Positions 9,975 to 21,344 of a stretch of DNA of 64,000 nt are shown here, one piece after another. The stretch comes from Fallopia convolvulus (Eukaryota > Streptophyta > Magnoliopsida > Caryophyllales > Polygonaceae). The stretch covers positions 6,185,338-6,249,337 of the forward strand of contig OZ024735.1 of the NCBI GenBank assembly GCA_964016875.1. The letters run 5' to 3'. The notes under the pieces are model-generated. The model did not search any database, was not told the DNA's origin, and was given only the letters and a program-made list of their open reading frames with translations. The first letter of the stretch is position 1. The number at the start of each line of letters is the position of its first letter. A program made the translations under genes and the position numbers.

Positions 9975-11400
9975 TGACCTAAGAAAACAAGAAAACAAAG
10001 CAAAACAAAAGAAAACAACTACGACATACCTCGGTACCGACCTTGTCAGGGTCGGAAACGATGTTGGAATTCTACTAAAACAGAGCAAATAACACGATGC
10101 AAGTGCAGGCTTGGTACCGATCCTAGTGCCTCGGTAAAGAGGGTATACGAATGCAAAACTAAGGAAAATCAAAGGATAAAAAGCTCTAGGACAAGGGCTA
10201 CCACAACATAATTATTCATATAAACTCATGTGAAGATAAAGATCATGCCTTTGAAGATAAATCTATCAACTTTCGTTGATTAAACAAGCAAATCAACCAA
10301 CTTTCATAAATCAATTCCCTTTATTACTTGTTTTGAATCCAATGCTCGAAACTTTCATTATCGAACAATATCAACATTCAAGTTCACAACTTTCTCTTTC
10401 GATTAAGCAATAAACTCAAATTAGGTCGACTTTCGTCTAAGTATAAGCACAAACAAGCAATTCAAAAGATAGAAGGCAATCAAAACATCAACACATTCAT
10501 TCAACCATGCACAACTATGTCGGGTTTCAACCCCGACCCTAGAAAAGAGAACTACTCACTCATCATTGAATCAAAACAAACAACTTTATTAAAAGAGAAC
10601 ATTGAGAAGTAAAACTTACTTGAAATTAAAGAAATATCGTCTTACAAACACACGTTCAAAATCGAAAGCAAAGAAGAACAACAACAACAATGACCTTGAT
10701 CACGACCTTCTTTCTCTCTCTCGATCGAAATCAGGTTCGAAATCTCAATCTACGTCTCTTCTCTCGACTTGCTCTCCTAAAAACTAACCAATCCCCCTTC
10801 TACTAGGCTAGAACAAGGGTATTTATACTAGAGAAAGCTATCTAATAAAGATCTAAAAGATAAAAACTTACCGAACTAAAAAGATTACAAGATAAAAGAT
10901 ATAAATTCCGAAAGTCGATGCTGCCTACCGACACAGGTCACCTCGGTAACGACCTGCACAGGGTCGGTAGACACTTGCTGAATCCCTTTGACAAAAACTC
11001 GTTGCACAGCTCGGTATCGACCCTCACAGGTCGGTAACGATCGAGATCTTTGTTTTGGTTTAATTTGAACTCTTTCATGGCTTCACTTAAACTTCAACTT
11101 GAATTTGATCTTCAACATGCACTCTTCCTTTTTTCTTTAGGCACTCCACCATTCACCGCCTGACTTCAACTTCACTTGAAAATGCTCCTTTCCACTTTAA
11201 AAACCTACAAAAAGACACAAAACGGAGTAGCTTCCATACTTTTCACCAAATATGCAAACTTGTCCAAAAAACACACAAAACTAACACTAAAACTTCTAAA
11301 ACTAAACCGAACAACTTAAGAAAGACACCTAAAACTAGACTAAAAACATGAAATCACAGTCCTTGCCCAATTCTGGCCCCGCGACACGTTGTTTGCGCCC
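9975..11400 (-). mobile_element. LTR-like insertion 1 in the Tat-like element (unclassified)
   Basis: Gag-pol similarity stops here. The minus strand has a promoter-like CTAGTATAAATACCCTT near 10820, followed downstream by leader-like sequence. Palindromic motifs of the form TCGGTANCGACC...AGGTCGGTA occur near 10030, 10110, 10920-10975 and 11020. This looks like an LTR or short gypsy element on the minus strand. Neither terminus nor target duplication could be fixed. Confidence 0.4.
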
Positions 11401-11454
11401 GAGGTGAGATTTCCTTTGCCTTTATATTTATGTTTGTACGAAAGGCTGCCCTTT

Positions 11455-12600
11455 TGTTGGATTGTAGGTTAGTCAAAATCAGTTATGGGAATTGTATTGA
11501 ACAGTTCCCACACACAGAGGAATAAACAAGTAAGCCGATAAACCAAATAATAGAAACAATTCCCTTATAGAGGAACCCCACAGCGATCAACTAATTGCAT
11601 GAGTAAACCTCTACCTCCCCTTGGAGGATTTTTGAATGAGTTTCCTTTTCTTTATTGCTTACTTCCCTTTAGGTTACAAGGCTGAATACAAACTTCTCTG
11701 TTCCTACAAGGACTCTCACCCTAGGCAACACTAATGTATTCTCTAAACCATAACTCGGTGAACGATCACAATAAAAGACAAAGCAAAACTCAAACCTCTC
11801 TCTCTCTCTTCTTCTCTCTCTTCTCCTGAGTTCCCCTAGACCTAAGAACTCGCTCTTTCTCCTACTCCGTCATCGAGATTAGCTCGCCGTCGGGGAGTTT
11901 TCACCAGCTTGATGGTTCACACTCAAGCAGCTCTTTTGCTCTTGTTTCTCTTAGTTTGGAGTTTATGATTTGGGAAAAGTGAGCAGAAAGGTGACTATTG
12001 AAGGGTTTAAATAGGCGTGATGAGAAACCCTTATCCATTAGAGATATTTGTGCTAAATACCCTTTTTGCCTTGCTCTCCAAGTATGATTCCTTAAATTGA
12101 CATGTGACTCTGATTTGAATTTGAAATGTCAACTCTTGAATTAATTCGGACATTTGGATGGTCGGCTTCTTCCTTCTGTAACTCTAAAGCTCTGAGACGC
12201 CCTTTTCTCCGGAACAAACAAGATCCCTAAAAATACGATGAGATGTCGCTTTCACGCATGCGCTAGTTCCCATCCAAAGGGAACTCTCGTCTTCTCGGTT
12301 CCCTTCTCTTGGGAACTCTTCTTGACTTCTGAGGGACTCCTGTTCTTCTCAACCAGTTCCCATCTTGTGGGAACTCTGCTTCACTTAGTTTCCATCTCGT
12401 GTGAACTCTTCTCTTTTCTGAGGCTAGTCGCTTTCTTTTCATCGTCACATTAGTTCCCATGATGTGGGAACTAGTTGTTTTGTGCTTGGTGACGCACAAC
12501 CTGTTCTACTGAAATACTTGGCAATTGGCGTTAGTTCCCACGGTGTTTGTCGTTATCAAAACTAAGGACGTTGTTCCAATGTTAGAGAACGTGAGTTCAT
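11455..12600 (-). mobile_element. LTR-like insertion 2 (possible copia-type solo LTR)
   Basis: On the minus strand the segment ends CAATCCAACA (11455) and contains a TATA-like CTATTTAAACCC near 12010. A pyrimidine/purine-rich leader lies downstream and a series of GTTCCCA...TGGGAAC palindromes lies upstream of the TATA. That order fits U3 with repeated elements, R and U5 of an LTR. The upper end (about 12600) abuts the gag fragment. No primer site or duplication was resolved. Confidence 0.4.
12266..12545 (-). repeat. Array of GTTCCCA-N-TGGGAAC palindromes
   Basis: Five inverted repeats of about 20 bp occur at about 12267, 12298, 12353, 12389 and 12453, for example AGTTCCCATCTTGTGGGAAC. A half copy lies at 12533, and related half motifs lie at 11500. 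The spacing is 30-65 bp. The position upstream of a TATA-like site suggests an enhancer-like array in an LTR. Confidence 0.75.
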
Positions 12601-13905
12601 AACACCGACTCAACACCTTTCCTTTGTACCCTCGCTGCCCACCTCCAAAACAGTTCCAACCCCTTCCCCTGCCATTGTACCCCTTCGCGTTGTTATTTTT
12701 TGCCTTATTCTTCTTGGCTTGAGGTCGCGGCTTCGCGGGGTTTTGGGTATGCGTCACATACGGATCCTTGGAAGGGGGTACAACTACTTTAGGCTTTCCG
12801 TTAGCATCGGCCGCGACCTCCTTGTTGGTCCTAGGCCGAGAGCTTTGGTTGGCTACGTCCTCGACGTACACCTGAGCGGTGATCCAGGCACACAGGTCGT
12901 CGTACGTCTTTGGATACTTCAAGATGATATAGTTTTTTAACACCACATGACATAGATTGCCTATGTGAGTATCTCGTGCCGACGCTTCATTCATATGCGC
13001 GATTTTCGCGACCACAGTTGTGAACCCTGTGAAGAAGGAACCCAGTCTCGTCTCCCCCTGCTCAACACAGCGCAGATCGCGCATGCTTTTCTTGCGCTTC
13101 CTCGAGCCGCTCAAGTGCATGATGAATGCATCGCACAACTGGGCAAACGAGGAAATGGTCCTGGACCGGAAGCTTATGAACCAGGTCATCGCGGCCTTCT
13201 CCAAGGTGGTAGGGATCACGTGACAAAAAACTGTGTCATTATATGAATTGACGTTCATTTGCACTCCGAAATGCTTCATATGCTCCTCGAGATTCGCAGT
13301 CCCGTGATAGAACCCCATATGCGGCCTGTGAAAGCCATAGGGCATTGGCTCGCTCTGGATTTCGTCTATGAAAGCTGAAAATCCGCCCCCACAACGGGGC
13401 GACGTTGCGAACGTGACTTTGAGATATGCACGATTTTCTCCGTTCTTTCGGACATCTCCGGTCGCCGTGTCCGGGAACGTCGCGAGTGGGACCTCGAGAT
13501 TTTCATGGGGTTTCCCACCTTATTCTCCGTTGATGAGCCATTGGTCGACGCTTTGTGCCCCGGAACATGTCCGGGGACGTACTCATGTACATACTCGGGA
13601 TGGGGTTGTCCAAGCCTTGGGAATTGAACGTGCTCGGGCAACGGGATCATAGCCATGTACGGGCGAAGGAGCGAAGCCTTGTTGATACTGCCCATACCAA
13701 GGGTAGGGACACGGGTTGGGATGGACGCCGCTTTGTGCGTACCCTTGGAACGGATAGGGGTTTTGCGGGGCTAGAGACTGATACGCGTATCCTTTGAAAG
13801 GGTATGCATTTTGTGGGGCGGCATACACCCATCCCGGAGGGACCCTATACGGCCAACCTGATTGAGGTGCACCGTTGGGATACTGCTTAGGATGAAAGCG
13901 TTCCC
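12600..13905 (-). pseudogene. Tat-like gag, broken
   Basis: Starting beside the primer site, one frame gives a Pro/Tyr/Gln-rich N-terminus with repeats such as 'QNPYPFQGYAQ'. A frame change leads to a basic linker 'SRSHSRRSRTRRPE'. The capsid-type Retrotrans_gag domain is at 12700-13345: 'GFHRPHMGFYHGTANLEEHM', 'AAMTWFISFRSRTISSFAQL' and 'QGETRLGSFFTGF'. The basic, Gly/Asn-rich C-terminus is interrupted near 12600 by LTR-like insertion 2. No zinc knuckle is seen. The intact protein would form the particle shell. Confidence 0.8.
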
Positions 13906-13919
13906 ATAGATGGCGCCCG
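13903..13919 (-). other. Primer binding site of the Tat-like element
   Basis: The minus strand reads ...TTTCATCA then CGGGCGCCATCTATGGGAA directly after the LTR end. The NGGCGCC start is the usual primer-site form in Tat and Athila elements. The same form (GGCGCCGTTTGTGGGAAGG) is present in the element at 28976-32989. Confidence 0.75.
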
Positions 13920-13990
13920 TGATGAAATTCGAAATAAACCGACGCTAGGAACAAGTAACGAGATTTTTTATTCGACCAAACAAGCCTTTA

Positions 13991-14275
13991 CTTTAGTACA
14001 CAAGTACCATTTTATCTCTGGGCATAATATCATGGATTTTTTTTATCAGGGATAAAATAAGATAATAAACTAGAAAAAATATTTTTCTTTTTTTTAAGTC
14101 GATCAAAATCAAATATCCCAGATAATTATTTGAAACGCCAGGGATAAATAATAATCTAGTATTAAAACTTCAAACTGAAATATCTTTGATGGGGATAAAA
14201 TATGATAAGCCAGGGATAAAAAGATAGCAAATATCCCGGACATATACTTATATGACACGCCAGGGATGTATATTA
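13991..14275. repeat. Left terminal and subterminal repeats of the CACTA-type element
   Basis: Copies include TATCAGGGATAAAATAA, GAAACGCCAGGGATAAATAA, AAGCCAGGGATAAAAA and ACACGCCAGGGATG, with inverse copies ATATCCC between them. Confidence 0.75.
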
Positions 14276-16083
14276 TGTGTAAACTTACAAAAATAATAAT
14301 AAAAAAGCCATATACGGATATAACCATATGGAAGAACGCGCAATAGATTCCCAAAGCTTTGCCTCTCTCCATCCATAAAACCCAAAGTCCCAAAATTGTC
14401 CAAGAGCTGCGCTAGTGGAAGGTGGACGGTGGCGGTCGTCAGTGTGACAATGCGGGGTGCACGGCCCATTTCTCCTCCATGATTCCTAGGAGCGGCGGTG
14501 CGACATTTTAAGTTCATACAACTGATAAACAGCTCTTGCAAGGAACTAGAGAGAGAAAAGCATGGCAGAACGACGGACTGGGGAGAAAGAATTCGAATTC
14601 TTCTCTACCTCGTCAAAGTCTACAAATCGTCTCCAAAATTGATCGGTTTGAACTTGCCGTTCTCAATTGAATTTTGTTTCCTAATGTCTTATGTCAATAG
14701 TGGTTGTTATTTCTCAATTGAGAAAAAAAATTCACCGGTTCTTATTTCTTTTCCATCACTCTATCATTCCATAAAACAAATTTGATATATTGTTTGATGA
14801 ATTTACAAATGGATGCTAAACTATCACTTGATAATATATTTAGTGAATTTACAAATAGAAATTGCCATGAAGATGACATTCTATCTTCTTTGTTTTAGTG
14901 ACCTTGAGATGATGCCAATTATGTTTGAGATGAAGCCAAAAGGCTGGGGGATTTGATGAGGCCACACCGCCAACATGACAATTACTACGCACCCCCTAAA
15001 ATACACCTATAGCAAAGAGGAAAACTCATCATGGAATATCTACACATGGGAGCTTCAGCTAATCCCTAATCAACACCGATTATGATCATACAGGTTTTTG
15101 TCCTTTTCTGATGCTGAATTAATCAATCTCCTTTTAAATGCAAGGATTGATGTGTGAACTTGGTTTCTTGAACCCAAGAATGTTAAGATATTACTTGTGT
15201 TATTTCTTCATAATTCCAAAAACGATCTTATAGAATAGGTAATACATAGGTATCTAATTCCAGAGTGCATGTTTAGAAAAATGTATTTTCTAATTTAAAA
15301 CATTATTAGAACTAGCATAGTTTAATCCATATATGCAGTTTTACTGTTTTGTTGTTATCACTTATCATGGCTAATATTGCCCAACTTGATTGGTTGACTT
15401 CCATCACTTTGTTCACGTTGGTTCTTTCAAGTGATTTATTGATATGACAGTTTGAATAACAATGGAAACTAGATGATCTCATATATTTTGACATCAATTG
15501 TAATAAAGATTTGTGAATTGATAGAAGTAGTGGGCAAAGGCCACACTTTAGGTTTCTTATTGATGTGTTTATATATAGGTTATCATGTCTTGGTGAATAT
15601 ATAAGAAAGATTATTGAAAGATAATCTAAATGATCTTTTCATTTGTTTTAACGGACAAGTGAAGTAAAGGTGTTTGGGGTTGAGTGTCCAATTGCTAAAG
15701 AGTCTCATTTGCCAATAATTTTGCATATAGAGGGGGTTAGGTGCAAACCCAACCACTTAAGTGTATTTACTAATGAGTAGAAATTGAATGCTGAAGGAAA
15801 ACTATTTTCTGTATATATTCATCTATTTGATAAAGAAGATTTAACTGATTTCTTTTTTTTTTTGGAAGAAAGATTTAACTAGGTTTTATATGATACATTC
15901 TTTAAAAAGAACTTGGAAAGTTCCTTGGGAAATTTAGACAATAGTAAATGATATATGTCATTTTGTTGCTTTGCTTCCTTGTGTGGTGTTTTATCGTTGT
16001 TTCATGGAGTGCAATATGGTCCATTTGTTATCTTTTCATGTTGCGATAAATGAACATGTAATGTTTGCTTATTTTTTGTATAG
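14276..16083. other. Interior of the CACTA-type element, unassigned
   Basis: No transposase motif is seen. A plus-strand stretch at 15665-15870 stays open for several dozen codons ('VFGVECPIAKESHLPIILHI', 'FSVYIHLFDKEDLTDFF') and may be another captured exon; I do not recognise it. The remainder is AT-rich with no supported gene. Confidence 0.3.
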
Positions 16084-16416
16084 TGCTCGTTCCGGTGTTG
16101 GTCTCACCGGATTGACTGTTGTTGAACACTTCCACCAATGTTGAGGGGCAGTAGTATGTGTGGCTTTTTTTATTGATAACGTACATTCTGTTTACATTGT
16201 ATCTTAATTTCACGAATGTTTAGGATTTTGATTATCTTAATTTCTTATTGACTACAACATTGTATCTTCATTTAAATAGGTGGACTTAGGGGCATCTGCT
16301 TTGCTGAGTCATATTCCTTCAGTTGTGGATTACCATTACCATCCTACTTGGCTAGTAGCCTTGGAAGCCTTCAGAAGCACCACAAAGAAGGGTTCCATTT
16401 CTTTTGTGCAAGTTAT
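16084..16416 (+). pseudogene. Captured exon pieces of mitochondrial-type ATP synthase subunit beta
   Basis: Exon piece 1 (16084-16200) gives 'ARSGVGLTGLTVVEHF', a stop, then 'FFIDNV'. This matches the conserved ARARVGLTGLTVAE(H/Y)F and LLFIDNIF region around the Walker B strand of F1 beta. After an intron ending TTTAAATAG, piece 2 (16280-16416) gives 'ALLSHIPSVVDY' and 'STTKKGSISFVQVI'. This matches the next conserved segment, SALLGRIPSAVGYQPTL through TTKKGSITSVQAI. Order and intron are kept, so genomic DNA was captured, not a cDNA. The Walker A part is absent and stops are present. It cannot make a working subunit. Confidence 0.75.
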
Positions 16417-16919
16417 TTTGTTGTTAATATGTTGTCATTTTTAAATGTCTTAAATTGGAATAGTGCTCAGATATATTGAGGCACTTAGTTATATACACTC
16501 TAATTGGTCAGTGTTTGTTTCTGCGCATAAAGAACAATCGAGTATTGATCATGTTATTGGTGCATATCCATAGATCTAACCTACGTTAAAATTTATATTT
16601 TTTATATTCAATGTTTGAATTTATAGCATTCAAGTACCTCCTATAGACTTAATGTCATACATATATTACATACTTTATCTTAGTCTCTTGAAATTCCACA
16701 CATAATATTTACTTAATATTATACATCAATCATAAATTAATTATTTAAAAAAACTATATTTTTATAGGTTATCTAAATAATTGACATTAATTATAAGTGC
16801 ATGTGGTAACTTATATGTGATAACTTATAGGTTATCAAAAACTTCATCGATGAAATATAATATTTGAAAAAACTAAATACGTAAACATGTAAAAAAGAAT
16901 TTAAATAGAATTATTAACT

Positions 16920-16933
16920 CGTGCAAATGCACG
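16920..16933 (+). other. Helitron-like 3' hairpin (terminal CTAGT not kept)
   Basis: CGTGCAAATGCACG forms a 5-bp stem with a 4-base loop and is followed after seven bases by TACTTCT. Helitrons end with a hairpin and then CTRRT some 10 bases later. Here the end is CTTCT, so this is at best a mutated terminus. Its position just after the ATP synthase pieces suggests the capture was by a Helitron now inside the CACTA element. Confidence 0.35.
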
Positions 16934-17034
16934 GGCATATACTTCTATTTTGATGTATTCCTATATATAATAATAATAAAATGTAGCATTCATTTGCTAT
17001 ATATATAACGGGTGCTATATTTTAAAAAAAAAAA

Positions 17035-17254
17035 TCAAACTCTATTATCCCCGGCGTGGATTTTTATACCAGGGATATTAGATCATTTTTTTATAGAGGA
17101 AACAAACAGCTCTAATATCCCTGGCATATTTTTTCATATCAGGGATATTTGATCATCTATTATACCCTCAGTATTTATCCATGGCTTACTTTAGACTATA
17201 TTAGGGATATATTTAAATAAACGCCAGTGATAAAATGTTATTTGTGTAGTAGTG
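17035..17254. repeat. Right terminal and subterminal repeats of the CACTA-type element
   Basis: Copies include ATTATCCCCGGCGTGG, ACCAGGGATATTAGATC, ATATCCCTGGCATATT and ATCAGGGATATTTGATC, ending at TGTGTAGTAGTG. Confidence 0.8.
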
Positions 17255-18092
17255 AATTTTTATTATTGATTGCCTAATGAGATTACAACAGTGGGATTTT
17301 GCCCGAGATCTCCTTTCCGAGATTCGAGGTCTCTGCCTAACGAGGCTCAAGAGCTCCTTGCTACAATGAGATTATAGCTTACAAACTGCTAGCGAGATCT
17401 TTTTCTATTACTAGTGGAGGATTGCTATTTATTTAGCGAGGTTCGGGGCCTATTGATTACACCGCGATTATAGCTTACAAAAATGCTAGCAGGATCTATT
17501 TCATACTCAAGATATCTTTGGTCGACTTGAAGTCTCTTTTATTGATCTTCTCTTAATCGTAGCGTGGTCTTTATGTTTGCTTCAACAAGTCGATCTTCAA
17601 CAAGCAAGATAGTTCTTGAGTTAGAGATGTTTTAAACCCTTGCAACCTTCGAGCTTCTCCTCTATTTATATACATTTGAGAAGCAATGTTTCTACCAACA
17701 TCCGATGTGGGACATTTGAGATACGACTATTTGATTGGTCGAGAGAGAGGTGGCTGACCATTGGTCGAAAATAACGTGGTCTTCAATTGGTTGGGTGGGC
17801 TGATTGTGTCATCTTTTGAGTATGCGCGGTTCTCTCCCTTTGCCTTAGAGATATATCGTCTACTGACATTCTTCTCTAGGAAGAGACGAGCGACGTTCTA
17901 CCCCACCTAAGAGGAGAATGCGCGTTATTTGGCCTTCAACTCCCTTCTGACTTGGATTGTTTCGTTGGTGGACCTCACCTTTTTTGGATGGGTGCAGGGA
18001 GAACCCAAGGAATGACCTTGAATGTTTTTCCAGTGGCTTTTACCTCGCTATTTACTCTTACTGTTCACACATTGCTATTTTGCGCACCATAA

Positions 18093-21000
18093 ACAGCCTT
18101 GTGGTACCGGAATATGGTTGATCGCAAGCCTTGCTTTAGTTTTAGGCCGTTTCGAGCCACTTTCCAAAGGAAGTTCTTCATTTTGGGAGGGATGTTTAGC
18201 CAGTTAATCCATTCTAAGTTAATTTTGGGTTCACCTTTGGATTGGTGGAGCCACTGCATGGTCGAGTGGGTGGAGTACCAACCATTTTTACTTGGTTTCC
18301 AGTACAATCTTTTCGGGATTTTATTAATGGAGTTGATAATTTTGGAAAAAATTTCAAGGTCATCATGATTAACGACCTCACTCAATTTTTCAATGTTCCA
18401 TGAATTTTCCTCAACAGGCTCATCCCATTTAATGAGGGTTTCGACCACAGGTTTTGGGTTAAGAGGACCATTGTCGATCCAGTTATCTTTACAACATTGA
18501 ATGGTTTTCCCGTCCCCCACTTGCCAGATGAGCCCCTTAACGAACAGGTCTCTTAGGCCTAAAAGTTTGAACCACTACCATGAAGTGTTTTGTTTTTTCT
18601 TGTAGTTTAGGATACTTTCCATTTTGATGTATTTTTCTGCCACTATTTTGACCCAGAGATTGTTTTGTTCCTCTAGGATTTTCCATAGTAGTTTAATCTG
18701 GAGTGCTTGATTCATTTCGGCCGCCTTGGCGATTCCCAACCCCCCGTGAGTGGGAGGGCGACAAATGGAATTACAACTTATGAGTGGTTTGTAGTTGTTT
18801 TCCTTATTCCAAACAAAATTCTTGTTAATTTGGTCTAGTTCTTTCAAAGTTGTTTGTGGTACTAAAAATGATTGCATAATATGGTTTAATTGTGCTGAAA
18901 TGTTTTCTTTTATTAGAGTTTTACCCCTCCTGAGATAGGCGTTAGCTTTCCATTTTGATAATTGGGATCTAGTTAGCAGAACTAGGGGTTTTAAAGCGTT
19001 TTGTGTTACTCTCTCATTGATTATATGGCATCCTAGATATTTTTCTAGAGCAATTGTGTTTCCTATTTGGAGAATCTGCTTTATCTGATCCTTTGTGTTG
19101 TTATTTGTGTTTTTGGTAACTTGGAAAGCGGATTTGTGGAAGTTGACTTTCTGGACAGAGATTTGACAATAGTCACCGATAATTTCTTTAAAATTTTTGT
19201 AAGCTTGGCCATTAGCTTTTGCAAAGATGATGATATCATCTACGAAGTCCGGAAAAGGGATTTTTGTTCCATTTCTCGAGATTTGGATCCCGATGCTACT
19301 TTTGGGGTTGGTGCTTGAAAGGTGGGGTTGTCTTGCCAGAATTTCGGCAGCAAGAATAAATAAGTATGGTGATAGGGGAACCCCTTCCTGAGACCCTGTT
19401 GGGGGTAGAATTTTATGTTGGTCGGTTGTTGACTAGGACAGAGAAGGACACTGTTTCAACACATTCTCGAATCCAACTCACAAATTTATCGTGAAAGCCG
19501 AATTTGTGAAAGATATCGGCTAGGAATTTTCAGCTGATCAGATCATAGGCTTTTTTCATATTAAGTTTGATTGCGATCCAAACCCTCATGCCCACGTTTG
19601 TTGCGGAAGGAGTGGAAAATTTTGTGCGTAATGAGTGTGTTATCGTGTATACTCCGGTTCTGGACAAACGCCCCTTGCATCGGGTGGATGAGTTTTTTTA
19701 GGACGTTTTTTAGACAGTTTGTTAGAATCTTTGAGATTATTTTATAGATGGTCTTGCATAGGCTAATTGGCCTGTAATAGTTGGTTGAGTTGGGCTTTTC
19801 ACATTTGGGTAGTAGGGTTATAAATGTGTGGTTAATTTGTTTCAAAAAGTTTCCTGTGCGAAAGAAGCTTTTAACATGTTGGTAACATCAGGGCCAACGA
19901 TATGCCAATTTTTTTTATAGAAGCTTGTCGGCATTCTATCCGGACTGGGGGATTTGTCGTCCCCGATATCGAACATAGCATTCTTAATTTCAATATTCGA
20001 TACCGGTTTTGTGTGCTATGTGTTGTCTGCTTCGGTTATTTCTTTTTGGATAGTTTGGGTCATGTGTTGGAGTTTTCTATGATTTATTTCCAAGGCCCGA
20101 AAGCGGTTTTGGAAGTCCCGTTTAATTTCTGTTTTTACGTTTTCTAGTCCGGATATTTGCGTACCCTCTGTTATACGGATTTCTTTGATATTGGTTCTAT
20201 TCTTTCTACCGCTTGCAATCCGGTGGAAGTATTTTGTGTCTTGTTTTAAGTTCTTTGTTTCCAATAGGAGTTGTGGAAATTAATGAGGAATGATCGTTTC
20301 TTCGACAATCTTTCCTGTTTTTGAATTAGTTGCATGTTTTTGTGTTCAATGATATCTTTCTGAATGTGAAGTAGATCATCTTCTAGTTTTTTTATTTGTT
20401 CGAAAATGTTTCGAAGTGTATGTTTATTCCATGCTTTCGCTTTTGTTTTAAGTAGTTGAGTTTTTTTTGTGAGATTAAACATATGTGATCCACCTCCGTT
20501 GTAACGCCAGGCTTGCTTGATGACGTTTTGGAAGTCTTTTCTAGAGGTCCACATAATCTCAAATTTAAATGATTGCGCTTTGAATGGTACTCCGGTTGGG
20601 AGGTCGCATGAGTTAGGGCAGTGATCAGAAGATGAGAAGGCATGGTTTTTGGTCGCTATAAACGGTTACCGTTGAATAATCTAGTTGCTAACTTGGGTGC
20701 GGTCTAATTTCTCAAAAGTAGTATTTTCGAGGTTTTTGGATCTTCTCCGGGTAAATTTATTGCCAAACGTCGGAATATCACATACGTCAATATCATTTTT
20801 AAAATTGATAAGCCATTCAAACCCGGATTGGTTTGGATTTGCACCCTCTTGTTTTTCATTTGGGTGTTGGATTTCGTTGAAGTCTCCCATAAGGATACAG
20901 GGGAGGTTACGATTCTGGATAAAATCTTTTAATTTTATCCAGAAATGATCCTTGTTTTATGCCCTTGGCGTAGCGTAGGCAAATATGATGATCATTTCAT

Positions 21001-21340
21001 TGATTGTTTCCAGATTTGTATAATAGAAACGATGAAACGGTTGTCTTTGTGGATAGTATGGATTTTTTTATTCGAGAGTTGTGACCCCTTTCAGAGAACA
21101 CGGATCCCCCCAGCGAATCCGTTTGTCAGAATAAACTCTAAGGAGTCAAAGCTAGCTTTTTGCCATAATTTACATTCAGGCGGGTCATGGGCTTTTGTTT
21201 CTACTAGAGATATTAGGTGAATCTTTTCAAGGTGGCATGATGTGACTATGCTAACGCCATCACACCGTGAGATAGTGAGACGTGCTTGTCTTGTTAGAAG
21301 GCCACGACTTGTGTGGTTCATTCCTTGTCTTGTGAGAGTG
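18093..21340 (-). pseudogene. LINE B ORF2: endonuclease, reverse transcriptase and zinc-binding region
   Basis: Reading from 21340 downward, the endonuclease part has 'IHLISLVETKAHDPPECKL' and 'LMGDFNEIQHPNEKQEGAN'. The pre-RT linker is at 20016-20554. RT begins with 'FITLLPKCEKPNSTNYYRPI' followed by 'SLCKTIYKIISKIL' (19561-19845). It continues with 'LFILAAEILARQP' and 'FVDDIIIFAKANG' at 19217-19250; the catalytic FADD motif reads FVDD. Post-RT sequence 'PPTHGGLGIAKAAEMNQAL' and the zinc-binding 'IPPKMKNFLWKVARNG' end at the Tat-like insertion. Stops and frameshifts split it into about eight frames, so it is inactive. Confidence 0.9.
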
Positions 21341-21344
21341 TTTT

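Larger units (their letters stand above)
13991..17254. mobile_element. CACTA-type (En/Spm) non-autonomous element with captured gene pieces
   Basis: The right end, read on the minus strand, is CACTACTACACAAATAACAT. The left end is a mutated copy, CTTTAGTACACAAGTACCAT. Subterminal regions at both ends contain many copies of CCAGGGATA or TATCCCNGG in both orientations, the organisation expected for CACTA elements. No TNP2-type transposase is visible. The interior holds ATP synthase beta exon pieces and AT-rich DNA. A 3-bp target duplication could not be fixed because the left end is mutated. Confidence 0.75.
5263..18092 (-). mobile_element. Tat-like Ty3/gypsy retrotransposon with nested insertions
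   Basis: Two related LTRs flank the element: 5263-6170, and 13920-18092 split by a CACTA insert. The primer site lies just inside the upper LTR, so the element reads on the minus strand. Gag, protease and the start of reverse transcriptase are recognisable; the rest of RT, RNase H and integrase are missing. An antisense ORF sits between pol and the 3' LTR, an arrangement known in Tat-lineage elements. Candidate target duplication is ACAAC (5258-5262) and ACAGC (18093-18097), one mismatch. The host is LINE B. Two LTR-like insertions interrupt gag-pol (about 9975-12600). Confidence 0.85.
13920..18092 (-). repeat. 5' LTR of the Tat-like element, split by a CACTA insert
   Basis: LTR sequence occupies 13920-13990 and 17255-18092. 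Together they match 5263-6170 in order. The gap holds the CACTA-type element. The terminal bases at 18090-18092 read CATAA rather than ATCA, a mutated LTR end. Confidence 0.85.
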
